Assembly: GCA_017302755.1 (NCBI GenBank)
Contig: JAFLCR010000151.1
Span: 1-5,574 of the forward strand
Source: Alphaproteobacteria bacterium
GTDB lineage: Bacteria > Pseudomonadota > Alphaproteobacteria > Rickettsiales > JAFLCR01
DNA length: 5,574 nt
Reading direction: 5' to 3'
In this document: positions 1 through 5,092 of the stretch, piece after piece
How positions within the stretch are numbered: position 1 is the first letter of the stretch
Layout of the letters: every line of letters starts with the position of its first letter
Notes under the pieces: model-generated
Database searches by the model: none
Told to the model about the DNA's origin: nothing
Seen by the model: the letters and a program-made list of their open reading frames with translations, nothing else
Made by a program: the position numbers and the translations under genes

Positions 1-88
1 GGGGGAGGATCGAGGTGGGGGTTCTGGCAATGGCACTCCTTCCTCGATAACCCCCACCCACCCCTCCCCCTCAAAGGGGCAGGGCTTT
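1..88. repeat. GC-rich palindromic repeat-like element, in frame within valS
   Basis: Two nested inverted repeats are visible: 1-8 (GGGGGAGG) pairs perfectly with 63-70 (CCTCCCCC), and 14-23 (GGTGGGGGTT) pairs perfectly with 49-58 (AACCCCCACC). An alternative pairing links 9-15 (ATCGAGG) with 42-48 (CCTCGAT). The right side also contains a small hairpin, CCCC-TCAAA-GGGG (67-79). The composition, runs of C and G ending in a CTCCCCCTCAAAGGGG core, resembles dispersed palindromic repeats common in proteobacterial genomes. The valS frame passes through with no stop, giving roughly GTPSSITPTHPSPSKGQGF before ValS-like residues resume. The left edge is cut by the window, so total length and any target-site duplication are unknown. 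The inverted repeats are direct observations; its status as a dispersed repeat family is inference. Confidence 0.7.
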
Positions 89-1174
89 GTGCTCGACCCG
101 GAACGCCACGCCAAGCTCTTCCCCGCCGACGTGCGGCCCCAGGCGCATGAGATCATTCGCACCTGGGCGTTCTACACCATCGTGAAAGCCGCGCTGCACG
201 AGGACTCCGTACCTTGGCACAATCTGATGATCTCCGGCTGGTGCCTGGCGGCGGATAAGACGAAGATGTCCAAATCAAAAGGCAACGTGGTAACGCCGGT
301 GGAACTCATCCGCGACGAGGGCGCGGACGCGGTGCGCTACTGGGCCTCGACCTCGCGGCTCGGCATGGATACGGCGTTTTCCGAAGACCTGCTCAAGATC
401 GGCAAGAAGCTCGTCACCAAACTCTGGAACGCCACCAGCTTCGCCAGCCTGCACCTGGAAAAAATCAAGGACAAACCCGGCACCGCCGCCGAAGACGTCG
501 CCAAAGGCCGCATCACCGAAGCGCTCGACCTCTGGATTCTCACGCGCCTCCAGCGCGCCGTGGAAAAAGCGACGAAGGAATTCACCGATTACGAATACGC
601 CGACGCCCGCGCCGCCATCGAGGATTTCTTCTGGAACGATTTCTGTGACAACTACCTCGAAATGGTGAAATCCCGCGCTTACGGCGAGGACGGGGCAAGC
701 GCGGAAGGCCAGCTTTCGGCGGCCTATACGCTGCATCACTGCCTGCATGCGCTTCTTCGCCTTTTCGCGCCTTTCGTGCCGCATGTGACGGAAGAACTCT
801 TCAGCCACCTCTTCGCGGAGGATTTCAAGAAGCACGGCTCCGTCCACGCGCGTGGCACCTGGCCGAAGGCGGCGGATTATCCCCTTGACGCCAAGGCCGA
901 ACAGGCGGGCATCGCGGCGGTGGAAGTGCTGAACGCGATCCGCAAGCTGAAGAGCGAGAAGAACGTATCGATCAAATACCCGCTCACCCGCGTGACGCTC
1001 GATGCCGGTTCCGCGAAAGGCGCCTGGGCCTGGCTGCAAGAGGTGATGGCTGATCTCAAGGCCGCCGCCAATGCGCGGGAAATCATCTGGGATCATGGGC
1101 TTTCCGCTGCCCCGACCGAGCATAATCTCTACGTTCTTGCTGCGGAATTCGCGTCGGAAGCGGACGCGGCCTAG
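1..1174 (+). CDS. valS: Valyl-tRNA synthetase, C-terminal part (5' end outside window)
   Basis: Class I aminoacyl-tRNA synthetase that charges tRNA-Val with valine in the cytoplasm. The frame is open from base 2 (390 visible residues). From about base 92 it reads as ValS: a KLFPAD-VRPQAHEIIRTWAF block, then the ATP-binding KMSKS signature at 263-277 followed by KGNVVTP, the GADAVRYWAS block, and a helical anticodon-binding domain with FFWNDFCDNYLE and FAPFVPHVTEELF. The HIGH motif and editing domain lie upstream, outside the window. The protein ends soon after the anticodon-binding domain, without the C-terminal coiled-coil arm of E. coli-type ValS; this fits the short archaeal/rickettsial-like ValS known in some alphaproteobacteria. 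The GTG at 89 is not the true start: it lies within the catalytic half and has no ribosome binding site. Bases 2-88 encode a low-complexity Gly/Pro/Ser/Thr-rich stretch from a palindromic element, described separately. The stop codon TAG overlaps that of the convergent gene. Family assignment is very secure; intactness of the N-terminal half cannot be judged. Confidence 0.95.
   Translation, partial: GEDRGGGSGNGTPSSITPTHPSPSKGQGFVLDPERHAKLFPADVRPQAHEIIRTWAFYTIVKAALHEDSVPWHNLMISGWCLAADKTKMSKSKGNVVTPVELIRDEGADAVRYWASTSRLGMDTAFSEDLLKIGKKLVTKLWNATSFASLHLEKIKDKPGTAAEDVAKGRITEALDLWILTRLQRAVEKATKEFTDYEYADARAAIEDFFWNDFCDNYLEMVKSRAYGEDGASAEGQLSAAYTLHHCLHALLRLFAPFVPHVTEELFSHLFAEDFKKHGSVHARGTWPKAADYPLDAKAEQAGIAAVEVLNAIRKLKSEKNVSIKYPLTRVTLDAGSAKGAWAWLQEVMADLKAAANAREIIWDHGLSAAPTEHNLYVLAAEFASEADAA
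1171..1174. other. CTAG palindrome shared by two convergent stop codons
   Basis: Bases 1172-1174 are the TAG stop of valS, and the complement of 1173-1171 is the TAG stop of the kinase-like gene. The two genes therefore overlap tail to tail by four bases, with no room for an intergenic terminator. No obvious terminator hairpin was seen next to it. Confidence 0.9.
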
Positions 1175-1902
1175 GCCAGCGCTTCGCAGACGATCAGCAT
1201 CTGCTTCAAATCCCGCCCCAGCGACTGGCGGAACGGGCTGAGGGCGCGGATGGCGGGAGAAATCCAGCGCAGCGTTTTCGCCAGCTGCGCCTTCACCGCC
1301 AAGTCGCCGTAAGCGGCCAGCGCTTCCTTCACCAGCGCCCCGTCCCCGCTGAAGCGGGCGATGGATTGAAGAAAGAGCAGCAAATCGCGCGGGCGCGCCC
1401 AGTCGCCAAGGCGGGAAGCATCTTCCTCGCAATCGATGAAACCCAGCGTATCCCCCTGCAACACGAAATCGCGCAACGAGGCCCGCCCGTGCCACAGCCC
1501 GTCACGGTGCAACTTCGCAAGCAGCCCCGCGCAGCGGCGCACCAGGGCAAGGCGCGTCTCGGCATCGGCGTGGCGCATGGTTTCGTGCACTTCACGCCCG
1601 GCGTCGGCAAGCAGCAGGGATTCGGGCGTCACGCGCGCCACGTCAGGCACGTGAAAGCCGCCGCGCCCCAGGCGCTCCAGCCGCGCCGCCTCGCCCGCCA
1701 GCGCGGCGGAGGGGTCTTCCGCCCAGGTCGGGGCAAAAAGTTTGATGCGCAGCGTTTCAAAGGCGCATTTCTGCAGCCTGTGCCAGGCGTTCGTCTGCGC
1801 ACGCGCCGCGCGCTTGGCCCAATAACCGCCGACGCGCACTGCACGGTCGGGGCTTGCGGCGAGCGCGGCCATTACGGCTTCGTGATCGGGAGGTGTCGTC
1901 AT
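1171..1902 (-). CDS. Small protein kinase-like protein (Kdo/WaaP or RIO-like fold)
   Basis: Predicted 243-residue soluble cytoplasmic protein. The middle carries a kinase-like catalytic block: LLAKLHRDGLWHGRASLRDFVL (about residues 127-148), followed by LGFIDCEED (153-161), in the place of the catalytic loop and the metal-binding Asp of WaaP/Kdo-kinase and RIO-like kinases. An EAARLERL helix (71-78) could supply the alpha-C Glu, and LLLADAG (96-102) looks like the hinge strand. The usual HxD of the loop is HGR here, with an Asp five residues later (D145); similar HGRxxLRD loops occur in a family of small kinase-like proteins in proteobacteria. Substrate unknown; a lipopolysaccharide-core sugar is one possibility. 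The ATG at 1902 was chosen because the longer alternative at 1971 would overlap the permease start; its ribosome binding site (AAGG close to the ATG) is weak. It diverges from the permease gene and converges on valS. Fold assignment moderate, function uncertain. Confidence 0.6.
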   Translation of the reverse strand: MTTPPDHEAVMAALAASPDRAVRVGGYWAKRAARAQTNAWHRLQKCAFETLRIKLFAPTWAEDPSAALAGEAARLERLGRGGFHVPDVARVTPESLLLADAGREVHETMRHADAETRLALVRRCAGLLAKLHRDGLWHGRASLRDFVLQGDTLGFIDCEEDASRLGDWARPRDLLLFLQSIARFSGDGALVKEALAAYGDLAVKAQLAKTLRWISPAIRALSPFRQSLGRDLKQMLIVCEALA

Positions 1903-1905
1903 GCC

Positions 1906-1935
1906 TTGACCGGATGATTCTGCTTGCCGCAGTAT
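1906..1935 (+). promoter_or_regulatory. Possible promoter of the purine permease gene
   Basis: TTGACC (1906-1911) is a good -35 match, followed after 18 bases by CAGTAT (1930-1935), a poor -10 match (three of six). It would place the transcript start about 30 bases before the permease ATG at 1970. The -10 region lies at and just inside the left arm of the inverted repeat at 1923-1954. Only the -35 box is convincing. Confidence 0.25.
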
Positions 1936-1954
1936 GGGGCCGCCCGGCGGCAAG
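1923..1954. promoter_or_regulatory. Spaced inverted repeat in divergent intergenic region, possible operator
   Basis: CTTGCCGC (1923-1930) and GCGGCAAG (1947-1954) form a perfect 8-bp inverted repeat with a 16-base spacer, so arm centres are 24 bp apart. It sits between the divergent kinase-like and permease genes and ends just before the permease ribosome binding site. It could be a regulator binding site serving one or both genes, or an RNA hairpin in the permease leader. No matching regulator is present in the window. The repeat is seen directly; the role is inferred. Confidence 0.4.
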
Positions 1955-1969
1955 ATAAAGGAAAACCCC

Positions 1970-3271
1970 ATGAAGGCATGGCTTGAGCATCATTTCCACC
2001 TGAAGCGGCGCGGCACCACCGTGGAGCGCGAGTTCATGGCGGGCCTCACCACCTTCGTGACGATGCTCTACATCGTGCCGGTGAACGCCGCCATCATGAC
2101 ACAGGCGGGCATGCCCTTTGAGGCACTCGTCACCGCCACGGCGCTGGTCACCGTGTTCGCCAGCGTGCTGAACGGGCTTTGGTCGAACACCCCCATCGCC
2201 ATGAGCGTCGGCATGGGGCTGAACGCCTATTTCACCTTCGGGCTGGTGAAAGGCCTGGGCATCCCGTGGGAAACCGCGCTGGGCGTGGTATTCCTCTCCG
2301 GCGCGCTGTTCATGCTGCTTTCCTTTACCCCCCTGCGCCGCTGGCTGGTGGACTCCATCCCCGACGACATCCGCAAGGCGGTGACGGCGGGCATCGGCGC
2401 GTTCATCGCCTTTATCGGCCTCAAACAGATGGGCATCATCGTCGCCCATCCAGCCACGCTGGTGGGCATCGGCCATCTGGGCGACGGGCAGGTGCTGCTC
2501 GGGCTGTTCGGCCTCGCGCTCACCGCCGTGCTCATGGCACGCGGCGCAAAAGGCGCGTTCATGATCTCCATCACCGTGACCGCCCTGCTTGGCTGGGTGT
2601 GCGGGCTTGCGAACGTGCCGGAGCATCTCTTCTCCCTGCCGGCTTCCATCGCGCCGATCGCGCTCAAGCTCGACCTCGCCGGCGCCTGCACGCTCGTCAT
2701 GCTGCCGGTGATCGTCACCTTCCTCGTCACCAGCCTGTTCGATGCCGTGGGCACGATTTCCGGCGTCGCCAGCAGGGCGGGCATGTTCACCGGCAAAGGC
2801 AGCAAGGAGCTCAAGAAAACCCTGGAAGCCGACGCCGTCTGCGCCGCCGGATCCAGTCTGCTCGGCGTGTCCACCACCACTGCCTTCGTCGAAAGCGCCA
2901 CAGGCGTGGAGGAAGGCGGCCGCACCGGCCTCACCGCCGTGTTCACGGGGCTTCTCTTTCTGATGCCGCTGTTTCTGCTGCCGGTGTTCCAGGCCGTTCC
3001 GCCGAACGCCATCTATCCGGTGCTGGTGGCCGTGGGCGGGCTGATGTTTTCCGAAATCAAGCATATCAATCTGGAGACGCCCTCCGCCGCCCTGCCCGCT
3101 TTTCTGATTGTGCTGCTCATGCCATTAACTTTTTCAATAACTTACGGGCTTGCGGCGGGCATTCTGGCCGCGATTGTGATGATGCTCGCCCAAGGGCGCT
3201 GGCGTGAGATCAACCCCGCCCTGCTGCTTCTGGGGGCGATCAGCCTGGTTCCCTTTCTTTTGCGTCATTAA
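1970..3271 (+). CDS. AzgA-type purine (adenine/guanine/hypoxanthine) permease, NCS2 family
   Basis: A 433-residue inner-membrane transporter that imports a purine base, probably by proton symport. It belongs to the AzgA/PbuG/PurP/GhxP branch of the nucleobase-cation symporter-2 family and has the usual length. Family signatures are clear: an N-terminal TTVEREFMAGLTTFVTMLYI block (residues 16-35), MGLNAYFTF (82-90), LFDAVGTISGVA (256-267) and STTTAFVESATGVEEGGRTG (301-320), which contains the acidic residues of the substrate region. Many hydrophobic segments (for example 104-119, 178-190, 240-256, 322-340, 376-406) agree with a polytopic protein of about 12-14 spans. The ATG at 1970 is preferred over the upstream ATG at 1934 because AAAGGA lies seven or eight bases before it and the protein then begins MKAWLEHHFHLKRRGTTVEREF, as relatives do. 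It is divergent from the kinase-like gene. Which purine it carries cannot be decided from sequence; adenine versus guanine/hypoxanthine is open. Confidence 0.92.
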   Translation: MKAWLEHHFHLKRRGTTVEREFMAGLTTFVTMLYIVPVNAAIMTQAGMPFEALVTATALVTVFASVLNGLWSNTPIAMSVGMGLNAYFTFGLVKGLGIPWETALGVVFLSGALFMLLSFTPLRRWLVDSIPDDIRKAVTAGIGAFIAFIGLKQMGIIVAHPATLVGIGHLGDGQVLLGLFGLALTAVLMARGAKGAFMISITVTALLGWVCGLANVPEHLFSLPASIAPIALKLDLAGACTLVMLPVIVTFLVTSLFDAVGTISGVASRAGMFTGKGSKELKKTLEADAVCAAGSSLLGVSTTTAFVESATGVEEGGRTGLTAVFTGLLFLMPLFLLPVFQAVPPNAIYPVLVAVGGLMFSEIKHINLETPSAALPAFLIVLLMPLTFSITYGLAAGILAAIVMMLAQGRWREINPALLLLGAISLVPFLLRH

Positions 3272-3291
3272 TAACACCAGGAGGGGTGTTG
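3272..3291 (+). terminator. Weak hairpin after the permease gene, possible terminator
   Basis: AACACC (3273-3278) and GGTGTT (3285-3290) form a perfect six-base stem, extendable by one U-G pair, with loop AGGAGG. The bases after it (ATATTTCCTT) are T-rich but not a clean T-run, so termination would be partial at best. The loop is also a perfect Shine-Dalgarno sequence, but no start codon at proper distance opens a useful frame. The right arm overlaps the -35 box of the next promoter. Confidence 0.35.
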
Positions 3292-3317
3292 ATATTTCCT
3301 TGAAAATGGGCTATAGT
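3289..3317 (+). promoter_or_regulatory. Sigma70-type promoter for the DUF465 gene
   Basis: TTGATA (3289-3294, five of six matches to TTGACA) is separated by exactly 17 bases from TATAGT (3312-3317, five of six matches to TATAAT). Transcription would start near 3324, leaving a leader of about 40 bases before the ATG at 3365. This is the clearest promoter in the window and indicates that the small gene is transcribed on its own rather than only by read-through from the permease gene. Confidence 0.7.
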
Positions 3318-3364
3318 TGGGGTTCACGTTCGGATTTAAGTATCTGGATTTTTGGAAGATTTCT

Positions 3365-3571
3365 ATGCTTGAAGAACACAATAACAAGCTTTATGCGAAG
3401 CTCATGCACCTTCGCGGCGAGCACCGGGAGCTGGATCAGAAAATCGCCGTGGTTTCCGGCTCCAAGAACCGCAATGACCTGGAATTGATGCGCCTCAAAC
3501 GCCAGAAACTGGCGATCAAGGACCAGATCAGCCGTCTGGAAGAGTACGTCTATCCGGACATCACTGCCTGA
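3365..3571 (+). CDS. DUF465 / YdcH family small protein
   Basis: A 68-residue, charged, cytoplasmic, helical protein. It has the DUF465 pattern: LRGEHRELDQKIA (residues 16-28), then NDLELMRLKRQKLAIKDQISRLEE (37-60), two amphipathic helices likely to form a helical hairpin or coiled coil. The length is normal for the family, which is widespread in proteobacteria and has no established biochemical function. The ATG at 3365 is preceded at six bases by GGAAG (3354-3358); a longer reading from a TTG at 3317 has no ribosome binding site, would begin inside the -10 box and adds residues not expected in the family. It has its own promoter upstream. The last 11 bases overlap the end of the convergent BKACE-family gene. 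Confidence 0.88.
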   Translation: MLEEHNNKLYAKLMHLRGEHRELDQKIAVVSGSKNRNDLELMRLKRQKLAIKDQISRLEEYVYPDITA

Positions 3572-4976
3572 TATCAGGCCCCAAGGCTCCTATCTCGCTT
3601 ATCATATCCTGCCAAGGTGACGGCACGGGCTTCTCAAAGGCCGAGGCAATTTTCTCGTGATCCGTCTCCGGAGCCACTCCACGCCGGCTCATGATTTCCA
3701 ATGCCATGCGGACATTTTCCTCGTTGCTCACTTCCCGAACCACGCCAGCGATCAAGCGATAAGGGCTGTCTTCCACGCCCGTACGGAACATATCCACACC
3801 GCTATCCTCGCGCAGGCAATAATCGCAGACACGCTGCACATCATCGAGCACTGGGCTTCCTGACACTTCCGGATCCAACGGACGCTGGCGGTGCGCCTCA
3901 TGCTTGCGAACCACCGCACCCACGGTGATGCGGAAATCCATTCCTTCCGGCATCGCTTCGCGCACCCTTAGAATGGCCGCCTGAAAATCCTCATAGGATT
4001 CAGGAATGCGCAGCTCGTCGGAAAAGCCAAACAGCACCACCACATTCACCGGCTCCTGCAAGCGAACACCGCTGCGTCTGCTGTCGCCAAGGTATTTCAG
4101 CACATTCAGTCCGCCCGGAAATGTCGTCACCTCGATCTCGTGGCCGATATGCAGATGCGCCATCACCTCGGCAACGACTTCCACATGCGCCGCCAGAGCA
4201 TGCGGGTCGAGCACGCCGTCGCGACGGCGCTTATTCTCATCCACCTCCAACGCATCGCCGGTCAGGATGATGTCCGGTGCGGCCACCCAGGTGCCGTAAT
4301 CCGGCGCGCCACAGCGTTTCATGGCCAGCATAAACTGCCCCGCCCGTGCCAGCTCGCCGCGCGTTTCAAGGTAACGCTCGAAAATGTCCGGCTTCGTTGC
4401 CGCGCGATTCAGTATCTGCATCATAAGCCCCAGGCTCTCCCATGGCGGCGGCGCTGGAGTTTCTTCGCGTCCCAGCAAAACGTTGAGCGACGCAGAGATA
4501 TGGGTCACCGGTAAAGCGCGAAGCGCCTCGATCACTTCAGGGTGGCTGATTTCCAGCCTCGGGAAAAATTCCTGAAACTTTCCCTCCGACGCAAGGGCGA
4601 ACCCTGCAATCATTGCATTCCAAAAGACCATCTCATGTTTCCCGGAAAGCAGCCGGACTGCCTCCACCAGAACTTCCGTATACTGCATGGCGGCCCTGAG
4701 TTCCGGCCCCTGGCGGCTGGAACCGAAACTGGTGACGACTTCCGGATAGCGCTCCGCCAACGCCAGGGCGAGGTCGTTATACCAAATGAGATTTTCCGAT
4801 TGTTCGGAGGTGGCAGGGTTGCGGGCATGATAATGCGCATAACGCACCCCCAGCGCGTAGAGGACGGCCATTTCCTCAAGACACGCCTCGACCGTGAGCG
4901 GCATGACGCTCGTGGCAGGGTTGGGGCCGGTCGCGGAATTTCCGAGAAAAATCGTCTCTTTATAGCCAGAACTCAT
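3561..4976 (-). CDS. Enlarged BKACE (DUF849) family protein, beta-keto acid cleavage enzyme-like
   Basis: A 471-residue protein related to 3-keto-5-aminohexanoate cleavage enzyme (Kce) and the wider BKACE family, TIM-barrel metalloenzymes that condense a beta-keto acid with acetyl-CoA to give acetoacetate and a new CoA ester. The start matches the family: TIFLGNSATG (residues 8-17), PLTVEACLEE (26-35), then AHYHARNP (47-54), which keeps the two metal-binding His residues (H48, H50) seen as HLH in relatives, and ALAERYPEVVTSFGSS. The end also matches: MFRTGVEDSPYR (396-407), with the conserved Glu at 402, then AGVVREVSNEENVRMALEIMSRRGVAPET. Relatives are usually about 270-310 residues; the excess lies in the middle (roughly 170-350). 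The ATG at 4976 has AAGG seven bases upstream. It is probably a single-gene unit, following a terminator behind clpA. The DNA appears less GC-rich than its neighbours, which may mean transfer; this was not computed. Family fairly sure, substrate unknown. Confidence 0.7.
   Translation of the reverse strand: MSSGYKETIFLGNSATGPNPATSVMPLTVEACLEEMAVLYALGVRYAHYHARNPATSEQSENLIWYNDLALALAERYPEVVTSFGSSRQGPELRAAMQYTEVLVEAVRLLSGKHEMVFWNAMIAGFALASEGKFQEFFPRLEISHPEVIEALRALPVTHISASLNVLLGREETPAPPPWESLGLMMQILNRAATKPDIFERYLETRGELARAGQFMLAMKRCGAPDYGTWVAAPDIILTGDALEVDENKRRRDGVLDPHALAAHVEVVAEVMAHLHIGHEIEVTTFPGGLNVLKYLGDSRRSGVRLQEPVNVVVLFGFSDELRIPESYEDFQAAILRVREAMPEGMDFRITVGAVVRKHEAHRQRPLDPEVSGSPVLDDVQRVCDYCLREDSGVDMFRTGVEDSPYRLIAGVVREVSNEENVRMALEIMSRRGVAPETDHEKIASAFEKPVPSPWQDMISEIGALGPDIRQ
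3566..3579. repeat. Perfect 14-bp palindrome at the convergent gene junction
   Basis: GCCTGATATCAGGC is identical to its reverse complement. It includes the stop codon of the DUF465 gene (TGA, 3569-3571) and overlaps the last codons of the BKACE-family gene. As RNA it could form only a short hairpin (five pairs, four-base loop) from either strand, with no T-run, so it is at best a weak bidirectional terminator or a protein-binding site. Confidence 0.5.
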
Positions 4977-5008
4977 TTATTAGCCTTATCATCAGGTTAC
5001 AAGACTAT

Positions 5009-5046
5009 GGCATGAAAATATGTCGTTTTGACGATCGGCATGAAAA
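5009..5046. repeat. Two direct copies of GGCATGAAAA in the BKACE gene leader
   Basis: GGCATGAAAA occurs at 5009-5018 and again at 5037-5046, 28 bp apart, upstream of the BKACE-family gene (on that gene's strand, TTTTCATGCC twice, the nearer copy 33 bases before the ATG). The farther copy runs into the terminator A-tract. They could be paired regulator sites or chance. No confident -35/-10 pair for the BKACE gene was found between 4977 and 5042. Confidence 0.3.
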
Positions 5047-5071
5047 AAGCGGGCACAAAGCCCGCTTTTTT
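5043..5071 (-). terminator. Rho-independent terminator of clpA, symmetric and potentially bidirectional
   Basis: GCGGGC (5049-5054) and GCCCGC (5060-5065) form a six-base GC stem with loop ACAAA, flanked by six A (5043-5048) and six T (5066-5071). Read on the - strand it is a GC stem followed by TTTTTT, just downstream of the clpA stop codon, so it should end clpA transcription before the BKACE-family gene. The T-tract on the other strand would let it work both ways. Confidence 0.92.
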
Positions 5072-5092
5072 CGTGAATGAGAAAGGGTAGAC

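Noticed and set aside
89..91. GTG at 89 as the valS start codon
   Set aside because: The frame is open further upstream to base 2, there is no ribosome binding site, and the resulting protein would lack the HIGH half of the catalytic domain.
275..1495. Long open frame on the - strand (406 codons) opposite valS and the kinase-like gene
   Set aside because: The translation is Arg/Gly/Phe/Ala-rich with no family resemblance and spans two well-supported genes; this is a typical antisense shadow in GC-rich DNA.
1366..1917. + strand open frame of 183 codons opposite the kinase-like gene
   Set aside because: Low-complexity Arg/Gln/Ala/Pro composition, no ribosome binding site, and the - strand reading has kinase-like motifs.
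1934..1969. Upstream ATG at 1934 as permease start
   Set aside because: It adds 12 Gly/Pro/Lys-rich residues, has no ribosome binding site, and overlaps the inverted repeat; the ATG at 1970 has a proper AAAGGA.
1903..1969. Purine riboswitch upstream of the purine permease
   Set aside because: Only 67 bases separate the divergent genes and the three-way junction of a purine aptamer with its conserved loops is not present.
1757..3064. Long open frame on the - strand (435 codons) opposite the permease gene
   Set aside because: The product is dominated by His, Gly, Glu and Arg with no domain, and the + strand frame is a clear membrane transporter.
3317..3364. N-terminal extension of the DUF465 protein from a TTG at 3317
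   Set aside because: The codon overlaps the -10 box of the promoter, so it would precede the transcript start.
4977..5042. Promoter for the BKACE-family gene (for example CATAGT as -10 on the - strand)
   Set aside because: No acceptable -35 box is found 16-18 bases upstream; a promoter must exist near here but cannot be placed.
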